Below are positions 24,895 through 34,603 of a stretch of 36,400 nucleotides of DNA, piece by piece. Location: the NCBI GenBank assembly GCA_016794585.1, contig JAEUJM010000006.1:1-36400 (forward strand). The letters run 5' to 3'. The notes beneath the pieces are model-generated. The model worked only from the letters and a program-made list of their open reading frames with translations. It was not told the origin of the DNA and did no database searches. Source of the DNA: Acidimicrobiales bacterium. GTDB taxonomy: Bacteria; Actinomycetota; Acidimicrobiia; Acidimicrobiales; DATDAH01. The position numbers and the translations under genes are program-made. Position 1 is the first letter of the stretch, and every line of letters starts with the position of its first letter.

Positions 24895-26094
24895 ATGTAC
24901 TCGTCTGTCCTCCTCGCCGCCAGCGTCTACAAGAGCGTCGGCTACATCGTCGCCGTCATCGTCTTCCTCGCGGTCATCGTCTACGCCTTCATCAACGTCC
25001 GGCGGGGCCGGGCCGAGGTGGGGTCCGAGCTCGAGCTGGCCGCCAACCGCAAGCCCTACTACGACGACGAGGTCCTCGAGGGACGCGTCCTCGACCGGGC
25101 CCTCACCTGGGGCCTCATCCTCCTCGGCGTCATCGCCCTGACCCTGCCGCTGTACTGGCTCAACGAGCCGGGCCGCCAGGAAGGCGCGGTCGAGGACTTC
25201 AACCGCAAGTTCACCGACCGCGGCGCCGAGCTGTTCGCCACCACCGAGGACGGCGGCCTCAACTGCGCCGGCTGCCACGGCCCCGAGGGCGTCGGCGGTG
25301 TGGCCAGCTACACCCTCACCGACCCCAACGGCGAGTTCGTCGACCAGGTCGACTGGCAGGCCCCGGCCCTCAACACCGTGCTGTGGCGCTTCAGCGAGGA
25401 CGAGGTCCGCTACATCCTCGAGTACGGCCGGCCCTTCTCGCCCATGCCCGCCTGGGGCGTGGTCGGCGGTGGCCCGCTGAACGAGCAGCAGATCCAGAAC
25501 CTCATCGACTACATGTGGACGATCCAGCTCACCCCCGAGGAGATGCAGTCCGAGGTGCAGGGCGAGCTCGACCGCCTCACCGAGGCGGAAGGGCTGAACC
25601 AGAACGATCCCCGCGAGCTCGGCGAGGCGCTGTTCAACCTCGGCTTCGACTCCGGCTTCGCCGGCGGCGCCTACTCCTGCGGCCGCTGCCACACCCAGGG
25701 CTGGTCCTACGGCGACGAGGGCATCGTCACCGGAGAGATCCCCGACGGCTCGGGTGCGTTCGGCCCCAACCTCACCAACGGCGACACCGAGCGCCAGTTC
25801 CCCACCAACGAGGCACCCGCCGAGGGTGAGTCCGAGTACCAGGACATGATCGACTTCATCACCATCGGGTCCGAGAACGGCAAGCAGTACGGCGCCCAGG
25901 GACTCGGCAGCGGCCGCATGCCCGGCTTCGGCGTCAGCCCCAACGCCATCGAGGACGTGCAGCGCCTGCGCCCCGACCTGGCCGGTATGAGCGAGGACGT
26001 CGGCATGCTCACCCCCGAGCAGGTCGAGGCGATCGTGATCTACGAGCGTGAGGTCATCGGCCAGGAAGGCCAGAGCGCGAGGAGCAGCGACTGA
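24895..26094 (+). CDS. Membrane-bound dihaem cytochrome c
   Basis: A 399-residue protein. Two membrane helices (about 15-34 and 70-89) are followed by two cytochrome c domains. Haem sites are CAGCH (124-128) and CGRCH (262-266); likely axial methionines are M184 (SPMPAWG) and M342 (RMPGFG). The two-haem layout parallels actinobacterial QcrC, although the two N-terminal helices, not a C-terminal anchor, set it apart. It probably serves as the built-in electron carrier from the Rieske protein to the oxidase. The start lies 7 bases after the Rieske stop without a clear ribosome site. The stop overlaps the next ATG (TGATG). Confidence 0.92.
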   Translation: MYSSVLLAASVYKSVGYIVAVIVFLAVIVYAFINVRRGRAEVGSELELAANRKPYYDDEVLEGRVLDRALTWGLILLGVIALTLPLYWLNEPGRQEGAVEDFNRKFTDRGAELFATTEDGGLNCAGCHGPEGVGGVASYTLTDPNGEFVDQVDWQAPALNTVLWRFSEDEVRYILEYGRPFSPMPAWGVVGGGPLNEQQIQNLIDYMWTIQLTPEEMQSEVQGELDRLTEAEGLNQNDPRELGEALFNLGFDSGFAGGAYSCGRCHTQGWSYGDEGIVTGEIPDGSGAFGPNLTNGDTERQFPTNEAPAEGESEYQDMIDFITIGSENGKQYGAQGLGSGRMPGFGVSPNAIEDVQRLRPDLAGMSEDVGMLTPEQVEAIVIYEREVIGQEGQSARSSD

Positions 26095-26906
26095 TGTTCA
26101 CCTTGACGACCCTCGCCATGACGGTGGCGGGCATCAGCTGGAAGCCCGAGATCCGCGGTGTGCTGACCGTGGCAATCTCGGTCGCCATCCTCTGCGGCTC
26201 GGTCTACCTCCTGCTGGCCACCAACGTGGGGTCCCGGCTCGGTTTCCTCGTCGCCCTGAGCGCCCTGTTCGGTTGGATGGCCTGCCTCGGTGCGGTCTGG
26301 TGGATGTACGGCCAGGGCCCGCACGGGGAAGCCGGCTCCTGGCAGGTGCTCGAGATCAACACCGGCGACTTGAGTCAGGCGCAACTCGAGGAGATAAGCA
26401 GCGATCCCGAACTGACTGAGTGGGAGGAGATACCCGACTCCGACCCTGATCGCGCCGAGGCCCAGGCCACGGTCGACGCGGTCCTGACCACCGGCGACAA
26501 CGCCCGCTTCGAGACCATCTCCGATTACGTGTCCATCGACGGCTTCGCCCTCGGCGGCAAGCCCAAGCGCACCGACGACAGCCTGCTGGGCCGGGCGCAG
26601 TACGCCGTCACCGACGCCCTGCGCATCACCCACCCCACCCACTACGCCATCATCCAGGTCCAGCCCTCCATCGAGACACAGGCCCTTCCCGGCGAGCCGC
26701 CCCCGGTGGCCACGGCCGATCCGTCCGAGCCGGTCATCTCGGTGATCATGGTGCGCGACCTCGGTCAGAAGCGCCTCCCCGCGGCGATGGTCACGGTGGT
26801 GTCGCTCGTGCTGTTCCTGGTGTGCGCCTACATGCTCCACCGGCGCGACAAGATCCTCAACGAGCACCTCGCAGAGGCGGCTGAGCTGGCGAAGGCCAAC
26901 GCGTAA
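26094..26906 (+). CDS. Membrane protein of unknown function between cytochrome c and nuoA
   Basis: A 270-residue protein with two helices near the N-terminus (about 22-43 and 49-72), a soluble domain of about 155 residues and a third helix at about 229-248 with a short charged tail. The soluble part starts acidic ([21 protein letters not shown]) and has [20 protein letters not shown] near 167-186. I do not recognise it. The ATG overlaps the cytochrome c stop by one base and nuoA starts 2 bases after the stop. A subunit or assembly factor of the cytochrome complex is the best guess from position. No cofactor motif is visible. Confidence 0.82.
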   Translation: MFTLTTLAMTVAGISWKPEIRGVLTVAISVAILCGSVYLLLATNVGSRLGFLVALSALFGWMACLGAVWWMYGQGPHGEAGSWQVLEINTGDLSQAQLEEISSDPELTEWEEIPDSDPDRAEAQATVDAVLTTGDNARFETISDYVSIDGFALGGKPKRTDDSLLGRAQYAVTDALRITHPTHYAIIQVQPSIETQALPGEPPPVATADPSEPVISVIMVRDLGQKRLPAAMVTVVSLVLFLVCAYMLHRRDKILNEHLAEAAELAKANA

Positions 26907-26908
26907 CG

Positions 26909-27367
26909 GTGGACCAGTACCTCCCGGTCCTCGCGCTGCTGGTCCTCGCCGCGCTCTTCGCGGCCATCAGCTTCATCGCGTCGTGGCTCTTCGCGCCCCG
27001 GCGCGCCACCGAGGCCAAGTCGGCGCCGTACGAGTGCGGCATCGTCCCCAGTCGCGAGGCGCCGGACCGGTTCCCGGTGCGGTTCTACCTCGTGGCCATG
27101 ATCTTCATCGTCTTCGACATCGAGATCATCTTCTTCTTCCCGTGGGCGGTCGTGTACCGCGAGCTCGGGGCGTTCGGTCTCGGCGCGGTCATCATCTTCG
27201 CCGCCGCGGTGTTCGAGTCCTTCGTGTACCTCATCAGCCAGGGCGCCCTGGACTGGGGCCCGCTGAAGAAGGCCATGAGCCAGAGCCCGATGGTGAGCGC
27301 CGCCCGGACCAGCGAGTCCACCGTGCGGCGCGTGGGCCTCGAGGGCCGGGTAGAGGAAGCGGCATGA
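26909..27367 (+). CDS. nuoA: NADH-quinone oxidoreductase subunit A
   Basis: A 152-residue membrane subunit of complex I starting at GTG. It has three helices and the conserved YECGIVPS segment, with the cysteine of the loop near the quinone channel, and [21 protein letters not shown] with its acidic pair. The C-terminal 30 residues extend beyond the usual length. It opens the nuo gene string 2 bases after the preceding stop. The next start overlaps its stop (ATGA). Confidence 0.96.
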   Translation: MDQYLPVLALLVLAALFAAISFIASWLFAPRRATEAKSAPYECGIVPSREAPDRFPVRFYLVAMIFIVFDIEIIFFFPWAVVYRELGAFGLGAVIIFAAAVFESFVYLISQGALDWGPLKKAMSQSPMVSAARTSESTVRRVGLEGRVEEAA

Positions 27368-28008
27368 CGCCGATGCGCACGCCGGGTCCCGACGACAAGC
27401 CGACCCTGCTCACCGACGGGCTCGAGGGCCTCCAGCACAACTTCCTCACGGGCCAGCTCGAAGACCTCGTCAAGTGGGCCCGCCAGAAGAGCATGTGGCC
27501 GGCCACGTTCGGCCTCGCCTGCTGCGCCATCGAGATGATGGCCACCGGCGGCGCCCACTACGACCTCGCCCGCTACGGCATGGAGGTCTTCCGGGCCTCC
27601 CCCCGCCAGGCCGACCTGATGATCGTGGCCGGCCGGGTGAGCCAGAAGATGGCGCCGGTGCTGCGCCAGATCCACGACCAGATGATGGAGCCCAAGTGGG
27701 TCATCTCCATGGGCGTGTGCGCGTCGAGCGGCGGCATGTTCAACAACTACGCGCTGGTCCAGGGCGTCGACCAGGTGGTGCCCGTGGACGTGTACGTCCC
27801 GGGTTGCCCGCCCGGGCCCCAGACCCTGATGCACGGCATCCTCACCCTGTACGAATCGATCCAGACCGGTGAGCTCACCCGCCGTCGCGAGCAGACCGGC
27901 GCCGGCGCCGGCATCACCGTCGCGCAGCACGACGGACAGGCCGAGCCCGTGGCCGTGGGCATCCCCCGCCCCGACCGCGGTCACGTCACCCTCCTCGAGA
28001 ACTCCTGA
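27364..28008 (+). CDS. nuoB: NADH-quinone oxidoreductase subunit B
   Basis: A 214-residue subunit that holds cluster N2, which passes electrons to quinone. Ligands are C53-C54 (LACCAIEMM), C119 and C148 (YVPGCPPGP). The extra 45 residues at the C-terminus (after ESIQTGEL) are basic then mixed and lack a known motif. It overlaps nuoA and nuoC by 4 and 1 bases. Confidence 0.97.
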   Translation: MTPMRTPGPDDKPTLLTDGLEGLQHNFLTGQLEDLVKWARQKSMWPATFGLACCAIEMMATGGAHYDLARYGMEVFRASPRQADLMIVAGRVSQKMAPVLRQIHDQMMEPKWVISMGVCASSGGMFNNYALVQGVDQVVPVDVYVPGCPPGPQTLMHGILTLYESIQTGELTRRREQTGAGAGITVAQHDGQAEPVAVGIPRPDRGHVTLLENS

Positions 28009-28550
28009 TGGCCGACGCCGACGACACCACGGCCGACGAGACTGCCTCCGACGAGGTGGTCGCGGAGCCCGAGCGCCTGCACGGCGCCCTGGTCACCAGC
28101 GGCCCCGACGGCCTGGTGGTCCTGCACCCGTCGCGTGACGAGCTCGTCGCCGTCGTCACCGCGCTGGGCGAGGACGGCTTCCACCAGTGCCTCGACGTCA
28201 CCGGCGTCGACTACCTGCGCCACCCGGGCCGCGCCGAGCTCCCCGACGAGATCACGCCCGAGCGCTTCGAGGTGGTCGTCCATCTGATGTCGCACGCAGA
28301 GCGACGCCGGATCCGCCTGCGGGTCCAGGTGCCCGCCGACGACGCCACCGTCCCCTCCCTGTTCGACCTGCACCCCGGGGTCGAGGCCATGGAGCGCGAG
28401 ACGTTCGACATGTTCGGGATCGTGTTCGACGGCCACCCGGACCTCACCCGCATCCTCATGCCCGAGGAGTGGGTGGGTCACCCGCTGCGCAAGGACTACG
28501 CCATCGGGGCCATCCCGGTGCAGTTCAAGGGAGCACCGGCCGCCCGATGA
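28008..28550 (+). CDS. nuoC: NADH-quinone oxidoreductase subunit C
   Basis: A 180-residue 30-kDa-type subunit of the peripheral arm. The signature ERETFDMFGIVFDGHPDL, ILMPEEW and HPLRKD is present in residues 127-165. The N-terminal 25 residues are acidic and variable. It is a separate protein, not fused with NuoD. Overlaps both neighbours. Confidence 0.96.
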   Translation: MADADDTTADETASDEVVAEPERLHGALVTSGPDGLVVLHPSRDELVAVVTALGEDGFHQCLDVTGVDYLRHPGRAELPDEITPERFEVVVHLMSHAERRRIRLRVQVPADDATVPSLFDLHPGVEAMERETFDMFGIVFDGHPDLTRILMPEEWVGHPLRKDYAIGAIPVQFKGAPAAR

Positions 28551-29881
28551 CGCCCTCCACCCCCAGCGAGCAGCTCGTCGCCGAGACGTCCGAGGGCGCC
28601 CAGGAGATGGCCAGCCGCGCCCGGGCCAGCGCCACCGAGCGTCTCCGCGAGCTCGGCGCGGTCCTGCGCCTCAGCGAGGCCGAAGCGGCCGAGCTCGGCC
28701 AGGCCGACCCCGGCGACGACCAGACCATGATCATGAACATGGGGCCGCAGCACCCCAGCACCCACGGTGTGCTGCGCCTCATGCTCGAGATGGAGGGCGA
28801 GACGGTGCTTCGCACCAAGCCCATCATCGGGTACCTCCACACCGGCATGGAGAAGACCGGCGAGGACCTCACCTTCCTCCAGGGCCCCACCAACGTCACC
28901 CGCATGGACTACGCCTCGCCGCTGTTCAGCGAGCTGGCCTTCTCCCTCACCACCGAGAAGCTCCTCGGCATCGAGGTGCCGCCCCGGGCGGTGTGGATCC
29001 GCATGCTGATGAGCGAGCTCAACCGGCTCTCGTCGCATCTGCTCTTCATGGCCACCAACGGCATGGACCTCGGCGCGGTCTCGATGATGATCTACGGCTG
29101 GCGCGAGCGCGAGGAGACCCTGCGCATCCTCGAGAAGATCACCGGGCTGCGCATGAACCACAACTACATCCGCCCCGGCGGTGTGGCTGCGGACCTCCCC
29201 GATGGCTGGCGCGACGACGTGCTGCACCTGCTCGACCTCATCCCGCCCCGTCTCGAGGAGTACGACACCTTGATGACGGGCCAGCCCATCTGGCGTGAGC
29301 GCCTCCAGGGCGTCGGCGTCATCACCACCGAGGAGTGCCTGGCCCTCGGCACCACCGGGCCCATCCTGCGCTCCACCGGCTACGCCTGGGACCTGCGACG
29401 CGACCTGCCCTACCTGGCCTATGACGAGGTCGACTTCGACGTCGTCATCGGCACCTACGGCGACTGCTTCGACCGCTACGCGATCCGCCTCAACGAGATC
29501 CGTGAGTCGATCCGCATCATCCACCAGGTGCTCGACAAGATGCCGCTGGGTGACTACCGCATCCAGGACAAGAAGGTCACGCCGCCGCCACGCGCCCGCA
29601 TCGACGAGTCGATGGAAGCGCTCATCCACCACTTCAAGATCTTCACCGAGGGCTTCAAGGTGCCCGAGGGCGAGGCCTACGTGGCGGTGGAATCGCCCCG
29701 GGGTGAGCTCGGGTGCTACATCGTGAGCGATGGCAGCTCCAAGCCCTACCGCATGCACATCCGCGGCCCGAGCTTCGTGAACCTCCAGACCCTGCCCCAC
29801 ATGATGCGCGGCGGCCTCCTGGCCGACGCCGTGGCCATCATCTCCAGCGTCGACCCGATCATGGGCGAGGTGGACCGGTAG
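28547..29881 (+). CDS. nuoD: NADH-quinone oxidoreductase subunit D
   Basis: A 444-residue 49-kDa-type subunit that forms the quinone pocket with NuoB. The GPQHPSTHGVLRL segment carries the quinone-site histidine, and YIRPGGV, GDCFDRY and the final SVDPIMGEVDR are family hallmarks. The first 60 residues (SEQLVAETSEGAQEMASRAR) are an extra helical extension. The ATG at 28547 overlaps the nuoC stop. Confidence 0.97.
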   Translation: MTPSTPSEQLVAETSEGAQEMASRARASATERLRELGAVLRLSEAEAAELGQADPGDDQTMIMNMGPQHPSTHGVLRLMLEMEGETVLRTKPIIGYLHTGMEKTGEDLTFLQGPTNVTRMDYASPLFSELAFSLTTEKLLGIEVPPRAVWIRMLMSELNRLSSHLLFMATNGMDLGAVSMMIYGWREREETLRILEKITGLRMNHNYIRPGGVAADLPDGWRDDVLHLLDLIPPRLEEYDTLMTGQPIWRERLQGVGVITTEECLALGTTGPILRSTGYAWDLRRDLPYLAYDEVDFDVVIGTYGDCFDRYAIRLNEIRESIRIIHQVLDKMPLGDYRIQDKKVTPPPRARIDESMEALIHHFKIFTEGFKVPEGEAYVAVESPRGELGCYIVSDGSSKPYRMHIRGPSFVNLQTLPHMMRGGLLADAVAIISSVDPIMGEVDR

Positions 29882-30516
29882 TGGCGCGCCTCTCGCGGGA
29901 CAACCTGGTCACCGCCCAGGAGATCATCGCCCGGTACCCCCGGCCGAAGTCCGCCCTCATCCCCCTCCTGCACCTCGCTCAGGAGCAGGACGGCTGGCTC
30001 ACCGAGGACGCCATGGAGCACCTCGCCGAGCTCGTCGGCGTCACGCCCGCCGAGGTCCTCGGCACGGCCAGCTTCTACGAGATGTTCAAGCGCGAACCCG
30101 TGGGCCGCTACGTCATCAACGTCTGCACCGACATCGCCTGCTCGCTGGTGGGCGGCGACGAGCTGCTCGAGCACGCGGAGGAGACCCTCGGCGTGCGCGA
30201 CGGCGGCACCACCGCGGACGGCATGTTCACCCTGCACGGCGTGCAGTGCATCGCCGCCTGCACCGAGGCCCCGTGCCTCCAGACGAACTACCGCTACTCC
30301 CACCAGGTGACGAACGAGGGCTTCGACCAGCTCGTCGACGACCTGCGCAACGGCCGCAAGGACTCGGAGGTTCCCCACCACGGGGTCCTGGCCCGCATCC
30401 GCCAGTCCATCCCGGCCGACAAGGCCGCCGGCGCCATCGTCCCCGAGGGCCAGTCCGAGCCCGCGTGGCTGGCGTCCGCGGCCGCCGACGCCAGTGGAGA
30501 GGGGACGTCGTCGTGA
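29881..30516 (+). CDS. nuoE: NADH-quinone oxidoreductase subunit E
   Basis: A 211-residue 24-kDa-type subunit with a thioredoxin-like fold and [2Fe-2S] cluster N1a. Ligands are C82-x4-C87 and C123-x3-C127. It works next to NuoF in the NADH-oxidising module. The last 50 residues extend past the usual end and are rich in Ala and Glu. The GTG start overlaps the last base of nuoD. Confidence 0.96.
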   Translation: MARLSRDNLVTAQEIIARYPRPKSALIPLLHLAQEQDGWLTEDAMEHLAELVGVTPAEVLGTASFYEMFKREPVGRYVINVCTDIACSLVGGDELLEHAEETLGVRDGGTTADGMFTLHGVQCIAACTEAPCLQTNYRYSHQVTNEGFDQLVDDLRNGRKDSEVPHHGVLARIRQSIPADKAAGAIVPEGQSEPAWLASAAADASGEGTSS

Positions 30517-31898
30517 GCGACACCACCGAAACGCCGGCGCCTCCCTCCGGCCCGCGCGAATTGCCCAAGGTCGTCACCTCCCGCTGGGACCTCGAGGACT
30601 CGCACACCCTCGCCCGCTACGAGGCCACCGGCGGCTACACCGCCCTGCGCTCGGCCCTCACCAAGGCCCCGCAGGCCATCGTCGACGAGGTGAAGGCCGC
30701 CTCCCTGCTCGGTCGCGGCGGCGCCGGCTTCCCCGCCGGCGTCAAGTGGGGCTTCTGCCCCCCGGGGGTGTGGCCCCGCTACCTGGTCGTCAACGGCGAC
30801 GAGAGCGAGCCGGGCACCTACAAGGACCGCATCCTCATGGAGCGCGATCCCCACCAGCTCATCGAGGGCGTGCTGCTCGCCTGCTACGCGGTGGGCTGCG
30901 CCCAGGCCTTCCTCTACGTCCGGGGCGAGATGGCCCTCGCCCAGGAGCGCATCGCCGCCGCCCTGAACGAGGCCTACGCCGCCGGCTACGTCGGCAAGAA
31001 CATCCTCGGCAGCGACTACTCGGTCGACGTCGTCCTGCACTGGGGCGCCGGCGCCTACATCGTGGGCGAGGAGACGGCCCTCATCGAGAGCCTCGAGGGC
31101 AACCGGGGCATGCCCCGCCTGAAGCCGCCGTACTTCCCCGCGGCCCAGGGCCTCTACCTGAAGCCCACCATCGTCAACAACGTCGAGACCCTCTCGAACC
31201 TCCCGTGGATCCTGAACAACGGGGCCGAGGCCTTCTCGTCGTTCGGGGCCGAGACCTCCCGGGGCACCCGCCTGTTCGCGGTGTCCGGCCACGTCAACAA
31301 CCCCGGCGTGTTCGAGGTGGAGTTCGGCACCACCACCTACCGCGACCTCATCTACACCCACGCCGGCGGCATCCGCGACGGCAACGAGCTGAAGTGCTTC
31401 ATCCCCGGCGGCGCCTCCGCCCCGTGGTTCTTCGAGGAGCACCTCGACCTGCCCCTCGAGACGGGTGCCATCGGCAAGGCCGGCTCGATGATGGGCTCCG
31501 GCGCCATCGTCGTCATGGACGAGACCACCGACGCGGTCAAGGCCTGCTGGAAGGTCGTGAAGTTCTTCGCCCACGAGTCGTGCGGCAAGTGCACGCCCTG
31601 TCGGGAGGGCACCGACTGGCTGGAGAAGATCCTCGAGCGCATCCTGCACGGCCACGGCCGCCCCAACGACCTCGAGCTGCTGCTCGACGTCTGCGACAAC
31701 ATCAGCCCCGGCATCTCGTGGCCGCCCCGCCAGACCACCATCTGCCCGTTGGGCCCGTCCGCAGTCTCGCCCATCAGTTCGGCCCTGCGCCGCTTCCGCG
31801 ACGAGTTCGAGGCCTACCTGGCCGCCGCCGAGCCCCCGGCCGTCGCGTCCGTGGGCGGCTCGGTCCCGGTCGACATCCGTGTGGGGGCCTCTTCGTGA
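30513..31898 (+). CDS. nuoF: NADH-quinone oxidoreductase subunit F
   Basis: A 461-residue flavoprotein that takes electrons from NADH. The FMN/NADH segment is GRGGAGFPAGVKW (67-79), followed by NGDESEPGTYKDR. Cluster N3 ligands are C357, C360 and C363 (CGKCTPCREG) and C411. Between them, residues 396-409 (ISPGISWPPRQTTI) are longer than the usual short loop (as in IxGxxFCALG), putting about eight extra residues next to the last ligand, followed by PLGPSAVSP in place of ALGDGAASP. The GTG at 30513 overlaps the nuoE stop. Confidence 0.96.
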   Translation: MSDTTETPAPPSGPRELPKVVTSRWDLEDSHTLARYEATGGYTALRSALTKAPQAIVDEVKAASLLGRGGAGFPAGVKWGFCPPGVWPRYLVVNGDESEPGTYKDRILMERDPHQLIEGVLLACYAVGCAQAFLYVRGEMALAQERIAAALNEAYAAGYVGKNILGSDYSVDVVLHWGAGAYIVGEETALIESLEGNRGMPRLKPPYFPAAQGLYLKPTIVNNVETLSNLPWILNNGAEAFSSFGAETSRGTRLFAVSGHVNNPGVFEVEFGTTTYRDLIYTHAGGIRDGNELKCFIPGGASAPWFFEEHLDLPLETGAIGKAGSMMGSGAIVVMDETTDAVKACWKVVKFFAHESCGKCTPCREGTDWLEKILERILHGHGRPNDLELLLDVCDNISPGISWPPRQTTICPLGPSAVSPISSALRRFRDEFEAYLAAAEPPAVASVGGSVPVDIRVGASS

Positions 31899-34603
31899 GC
31901 GATACACCCCAGAGCGAGACCGCCGTCACCATCACGGTGAACGGCCAACCGGTCGTGGCCGAGAAGGGCGAGCTGGTCATCGCCGCCGCCGAGCGCGCCG
32001 GCGTCTACATCCCGCACTTCTGCTACCACCCGCGCATGAAGCCGGTGGGCATGTGCCGCATGTGCATCGTCGACATCGACAGCGGTCGGGGTCCGGCGCT
32101 CCAGCCGTCGTGCATGATCGAGGTCGCCCCCGACATGGTGGTCAACACCGAGTCGGACGCCACCAAGAAGGCCCAGGACGGGGTCCTCGAGTTCCTCCTG
32201 CTGAACCACCCGCTCGACTGCCCGGTGTGCGACAAGGGCGGCGAGTGCCCCCTCCAGGACCAGACCATCGCCTACGGGCCGGGGGAGAGCCGCTTCGTCG
32301 AGGAGAAGCGCCACCACGCGAAGCCCATCCCCATCAGCGAGAACGTCTACCTCGACCGCGAGCGCTGCATCCTCTGCGACCGCTGCACCCGCTTTGCGAA
32401 AGAGGTGGCCGGCGACCCGCTGATCCACTTCACCGAGCGCGGCTCCAACACCGAGATCGCCACCTTCCCCGACGACCCCTTCTCGTCGTACTTCAGCGGC
32501 AACACCGTGCAGATCTGCCCGGTGGGTGCGCTCACGGCCCGGCCGTACCGCTTCAAGGCCCGCCCGTGGGACCTCGTCGAGACCGAGTCCACCTGCACCT
32601 CGTGCTCGGTGGGCTGCCGGGTGTCGGTGCACACCTCGCGGGACCGGGTCCTGCGCTACCAGGGCGTGGACGTCGATCCCGTCAACTGGGGCTGGCTCTG
32701 CGACAAGGGCCGCTTCGACTTCGAGGCGGTGCACAGCGACGATCGTCTGGGTGCCCCGCTGGTGCGAGGCGCCGACGGCGAGCTGGCCGAGGTGTCCTGG
32801 CACGAGGCCCTCACCGCCGCCGCCGGCCACCTGCGCAGCGCGCTCGACGGCGCCGGCGCCGGCTCGGTCGCCGTCATCGGCGGCGCCCGCCTCACCAACG
32901 AGTCCGCCTACGCCTGGGCCAAGCTGGCCAAGGGCGTCATCGGCACCGACCACGTCGACGCCCAGCTCGGCGACGGTCTACCCGCGGAGGTCGTCCTCGG
33001 CCTGCCCCGGGCCACCATCGACGACGCCTGCACGGCAGGCGGCACCGTCCTGCTGCTCGGCACCGACGCCAAGGAGGAGCTGCCGGTCCTGCACCTGCGA
33101 CTCCGCCATGCCGTGGTGTCCGACGGCGTCAAGATCATCGAGGTCTCGCCGCAGGCCACCGGGATCACCTCGCACACCTTCGCCTCCATCCGCCACCAGC
33201 CCGGCGACACCGCCGCGGTCGTCGCTGCGCTCCTCGGGGGCGGCGCTGCACCCGCCGGCGTCGACGCCGACGCCCTCAGCCGTGCCCGTGAGGCGCTCGG
33301 CGCCGGTCCGCTCACCGTCGTCGTGGGTCGCCCGTCGGTGGCCGAGTCCGCCGCCGGCGCCGTCGAGGCCGCCGCCGCCGTGCTGGCCGCCCACCCCGAC
33401 GCCCGCTTCCTCTCCGCCCTGCGCCGCGCCAACGTGCACGGCGCCCTCGACCTCGGCCTCGCCCCGGGCATCCTGCCCGGTCGGGTGACGCTCGACGAGG
33501 GTCGGGACTGGTTCACCGCCCACTGGGGCTCGGTGCCCGCCGCCACGGGCCTCGACACCGCCGGCATCCTGGCCGCCGCCGCCGAGGGGCGCATCGAGAC
33601 CCTCGTGCTGCTGGGCGCCGACCCGCTGGCCGACTTCCCCGACGCCGACCTGGCCCGCCGTGGCCTCGAAGGCGCCGCCAACGTCATCGCCGTCGACCTG
33701 TTCCGCACCGCCTCCTCGGACGCCGCCGACGTGGTCCTGGCCGCGGCCGGCTACGCCGAGGTGGACGGCACCACCACCAACCTCGAGGGCCGCGTCAGCC
33801 GGGTCAGCCAGCGGGTGAACCCACCGGGCACCGCCCGCGCCGACTGGATGATCGCCGCCGAGCTCGCCTTCCGCCTGGGCGGCGACCTCGGCGTCGAGTC
33901 CGTCGAGGATGTCTGGGACGAGATCGAGCAGGTGTCGCCCGCCCACGCCGGGCTCACCCTCGAGCTCCTGGCCTCCGACGAGGCCACTGCCGGCTTCGTC
34001 GTGCCGGTGCCCGTCGAGGTCGAGCCCGCAGAGGTGGCCGAGCCCGCCGAGGACGGCGACTCGTCGGCCGAGGCCGACGCCGCTCCCGAGGCCGAGGCCG
34101 AGGCGTCCGCCGAGAGCGAGGCCGACGACGCCGCTTCCGACGACGCCGACGGGGAGTCCGACGACGAGGCCGCCCTCGCAGTCGAAGCCACGCCGGCCCC
34201 CGAGCGCCCGGCGCTGCTCACGTTCGTCGCTCCCGCCCCCGCCGCGGCGCCGGCCGCCACCGACTCGTACTCCCTGCGCCTCACCGTCGGCCGCAAGCTC
34301 TACGACCAGGGCACCCTCGTGGCCCACTCGCCGTCGCTGGCCAACCTGGCACCGGCTGCGGTGGTCCACCTCAGCCCCAAGGACCACGACCGCGTGGGCG
34401 TCGGGGTGGCCGGGGTCACCGAGGTGCGCATCCGCTCGGCCAAGGGCGACGTGGTCGTCCCCGCCGTGGCCGACAAGGCCCTGGCCGCCGGCACCGCCGC
34501 GCTGGCCTTCCACCAGCCCGGGGCCTCCGCCGCGGCCTTGATCGATGCCGGCGCCGCGGTCACCGAGGTCCGCATCGAGAGCGTGGAAGGGGGTGCGAGC
34601 TGA
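31895..34603 (+). CDS. nuoG: NADH-quinone oxidoreductase subunit G
   Basis: A 902-residue 75-kDa-type subunit. N-terminal clusters: [2Fe-2S] C43, C54, C57, C73; [4Fe-4S] H105, C109, C112, C118; [4Fe-4S] C158, C161, C164, C208; the extra N7 site C234, C237, C241, C269 is complete. A molybdopterin-oxidoreductase-like domain follows. Residues about 707-770 form a very acidic, Ala-rich low-complexity linker, before a final small domain (about 785-902) resembling the molybdopterin-dinucleotide-binding C-terminal fold. The frame is uninterrupted. The GTG overlaps the nuoF stop. Confidence 0.96.
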   Translation: MSDTPQSETAVTITVNGQPVVAEKGELVIAAAERAGVYIPHFCYHPRMKPVGMCRMCIVDIDSGRGPALQPSCMIEVAPDMVVNTESDATKKAQDGVLEFLLLNHPLDCPVCDKGGECPLQDQTIAYGPGESRFVEEKRHHAKPIPISENVYLDRERCILCDRCTRFAKEVAGDPLIHFTERGSNTEIATFPDDPFSSYFSGNTVQICPVGALTARPYRFKARPWDLVETESTCTSCSVGCRVSVHTSRDRVLRYQGVDVDPVNWGWLCDKGRFDFEAVHSDDRLGAPLVRGADGELAEVSWHEALTAAAGHLRSALDGAGAGSVAVIGGARLTNESAYAWAKLAKGVIGTDHVDAQLGDGLPAEVVLGLPRATIDDACTAGGTVLLLGTDAKEELPVLHLRLRHAVVSDGVKIIEVSPQATGITSHTFASIRHQPGDTAAVVAALLGGGAAPAGVDADALSRAREALGAGPLTVVVGRPSVAESAAGAVEAAAAVLAAHPDARFLSALRRANVHGALDLGLAPGILPGRVTLDEGRDWFTAHWGSVPAATGLDTAGILAAAAEGRIETLVLLGADPLADFPDADLARRGLEGAANVIAVDLFRTASSDAADVVLAAAGYAEVDGTTTNLEGRVSRVSQRVNPPGTARADWMIAAELAFRLGGDLGVESVEDVWDEIEQVSPAHAGLTLELLASDEATAGFVVPVPVEVEPAEVAEPAEDGDSSAEADAAPEAEAEASAESEADDAASDDADGESDDEAALAVEATPAPERPALLTFVAPAPAAAPAATDSYSLRLTVGRKLYDQGTLVAHSPSLANLAPAAVVHLSPKDHDRVGVGVAGVTEVRIRSAKGDVVVPAVADKALAAGTAALAFHQPGASAAALIDAGAAVTEVRIESVEGGAS

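Noticed and set aside
30494..31898. Long alternative plus-strand frame through nuoF that joins the nuoG frame upstream of 31895
   Set aside because: The stretch before 31895 is Arg/Pro/Gly-rich shadow of nuoF; the true NuoG start is the GTG at 31895 overlapping the nuoF stop.
33990..34215. Acidic repeat-rich part of nuoG as a frameshift or a separate gene
   Set aside because: The frame stays open with conserved domains on both sides, and codon usage is unchanged. It is a linker within one protein.
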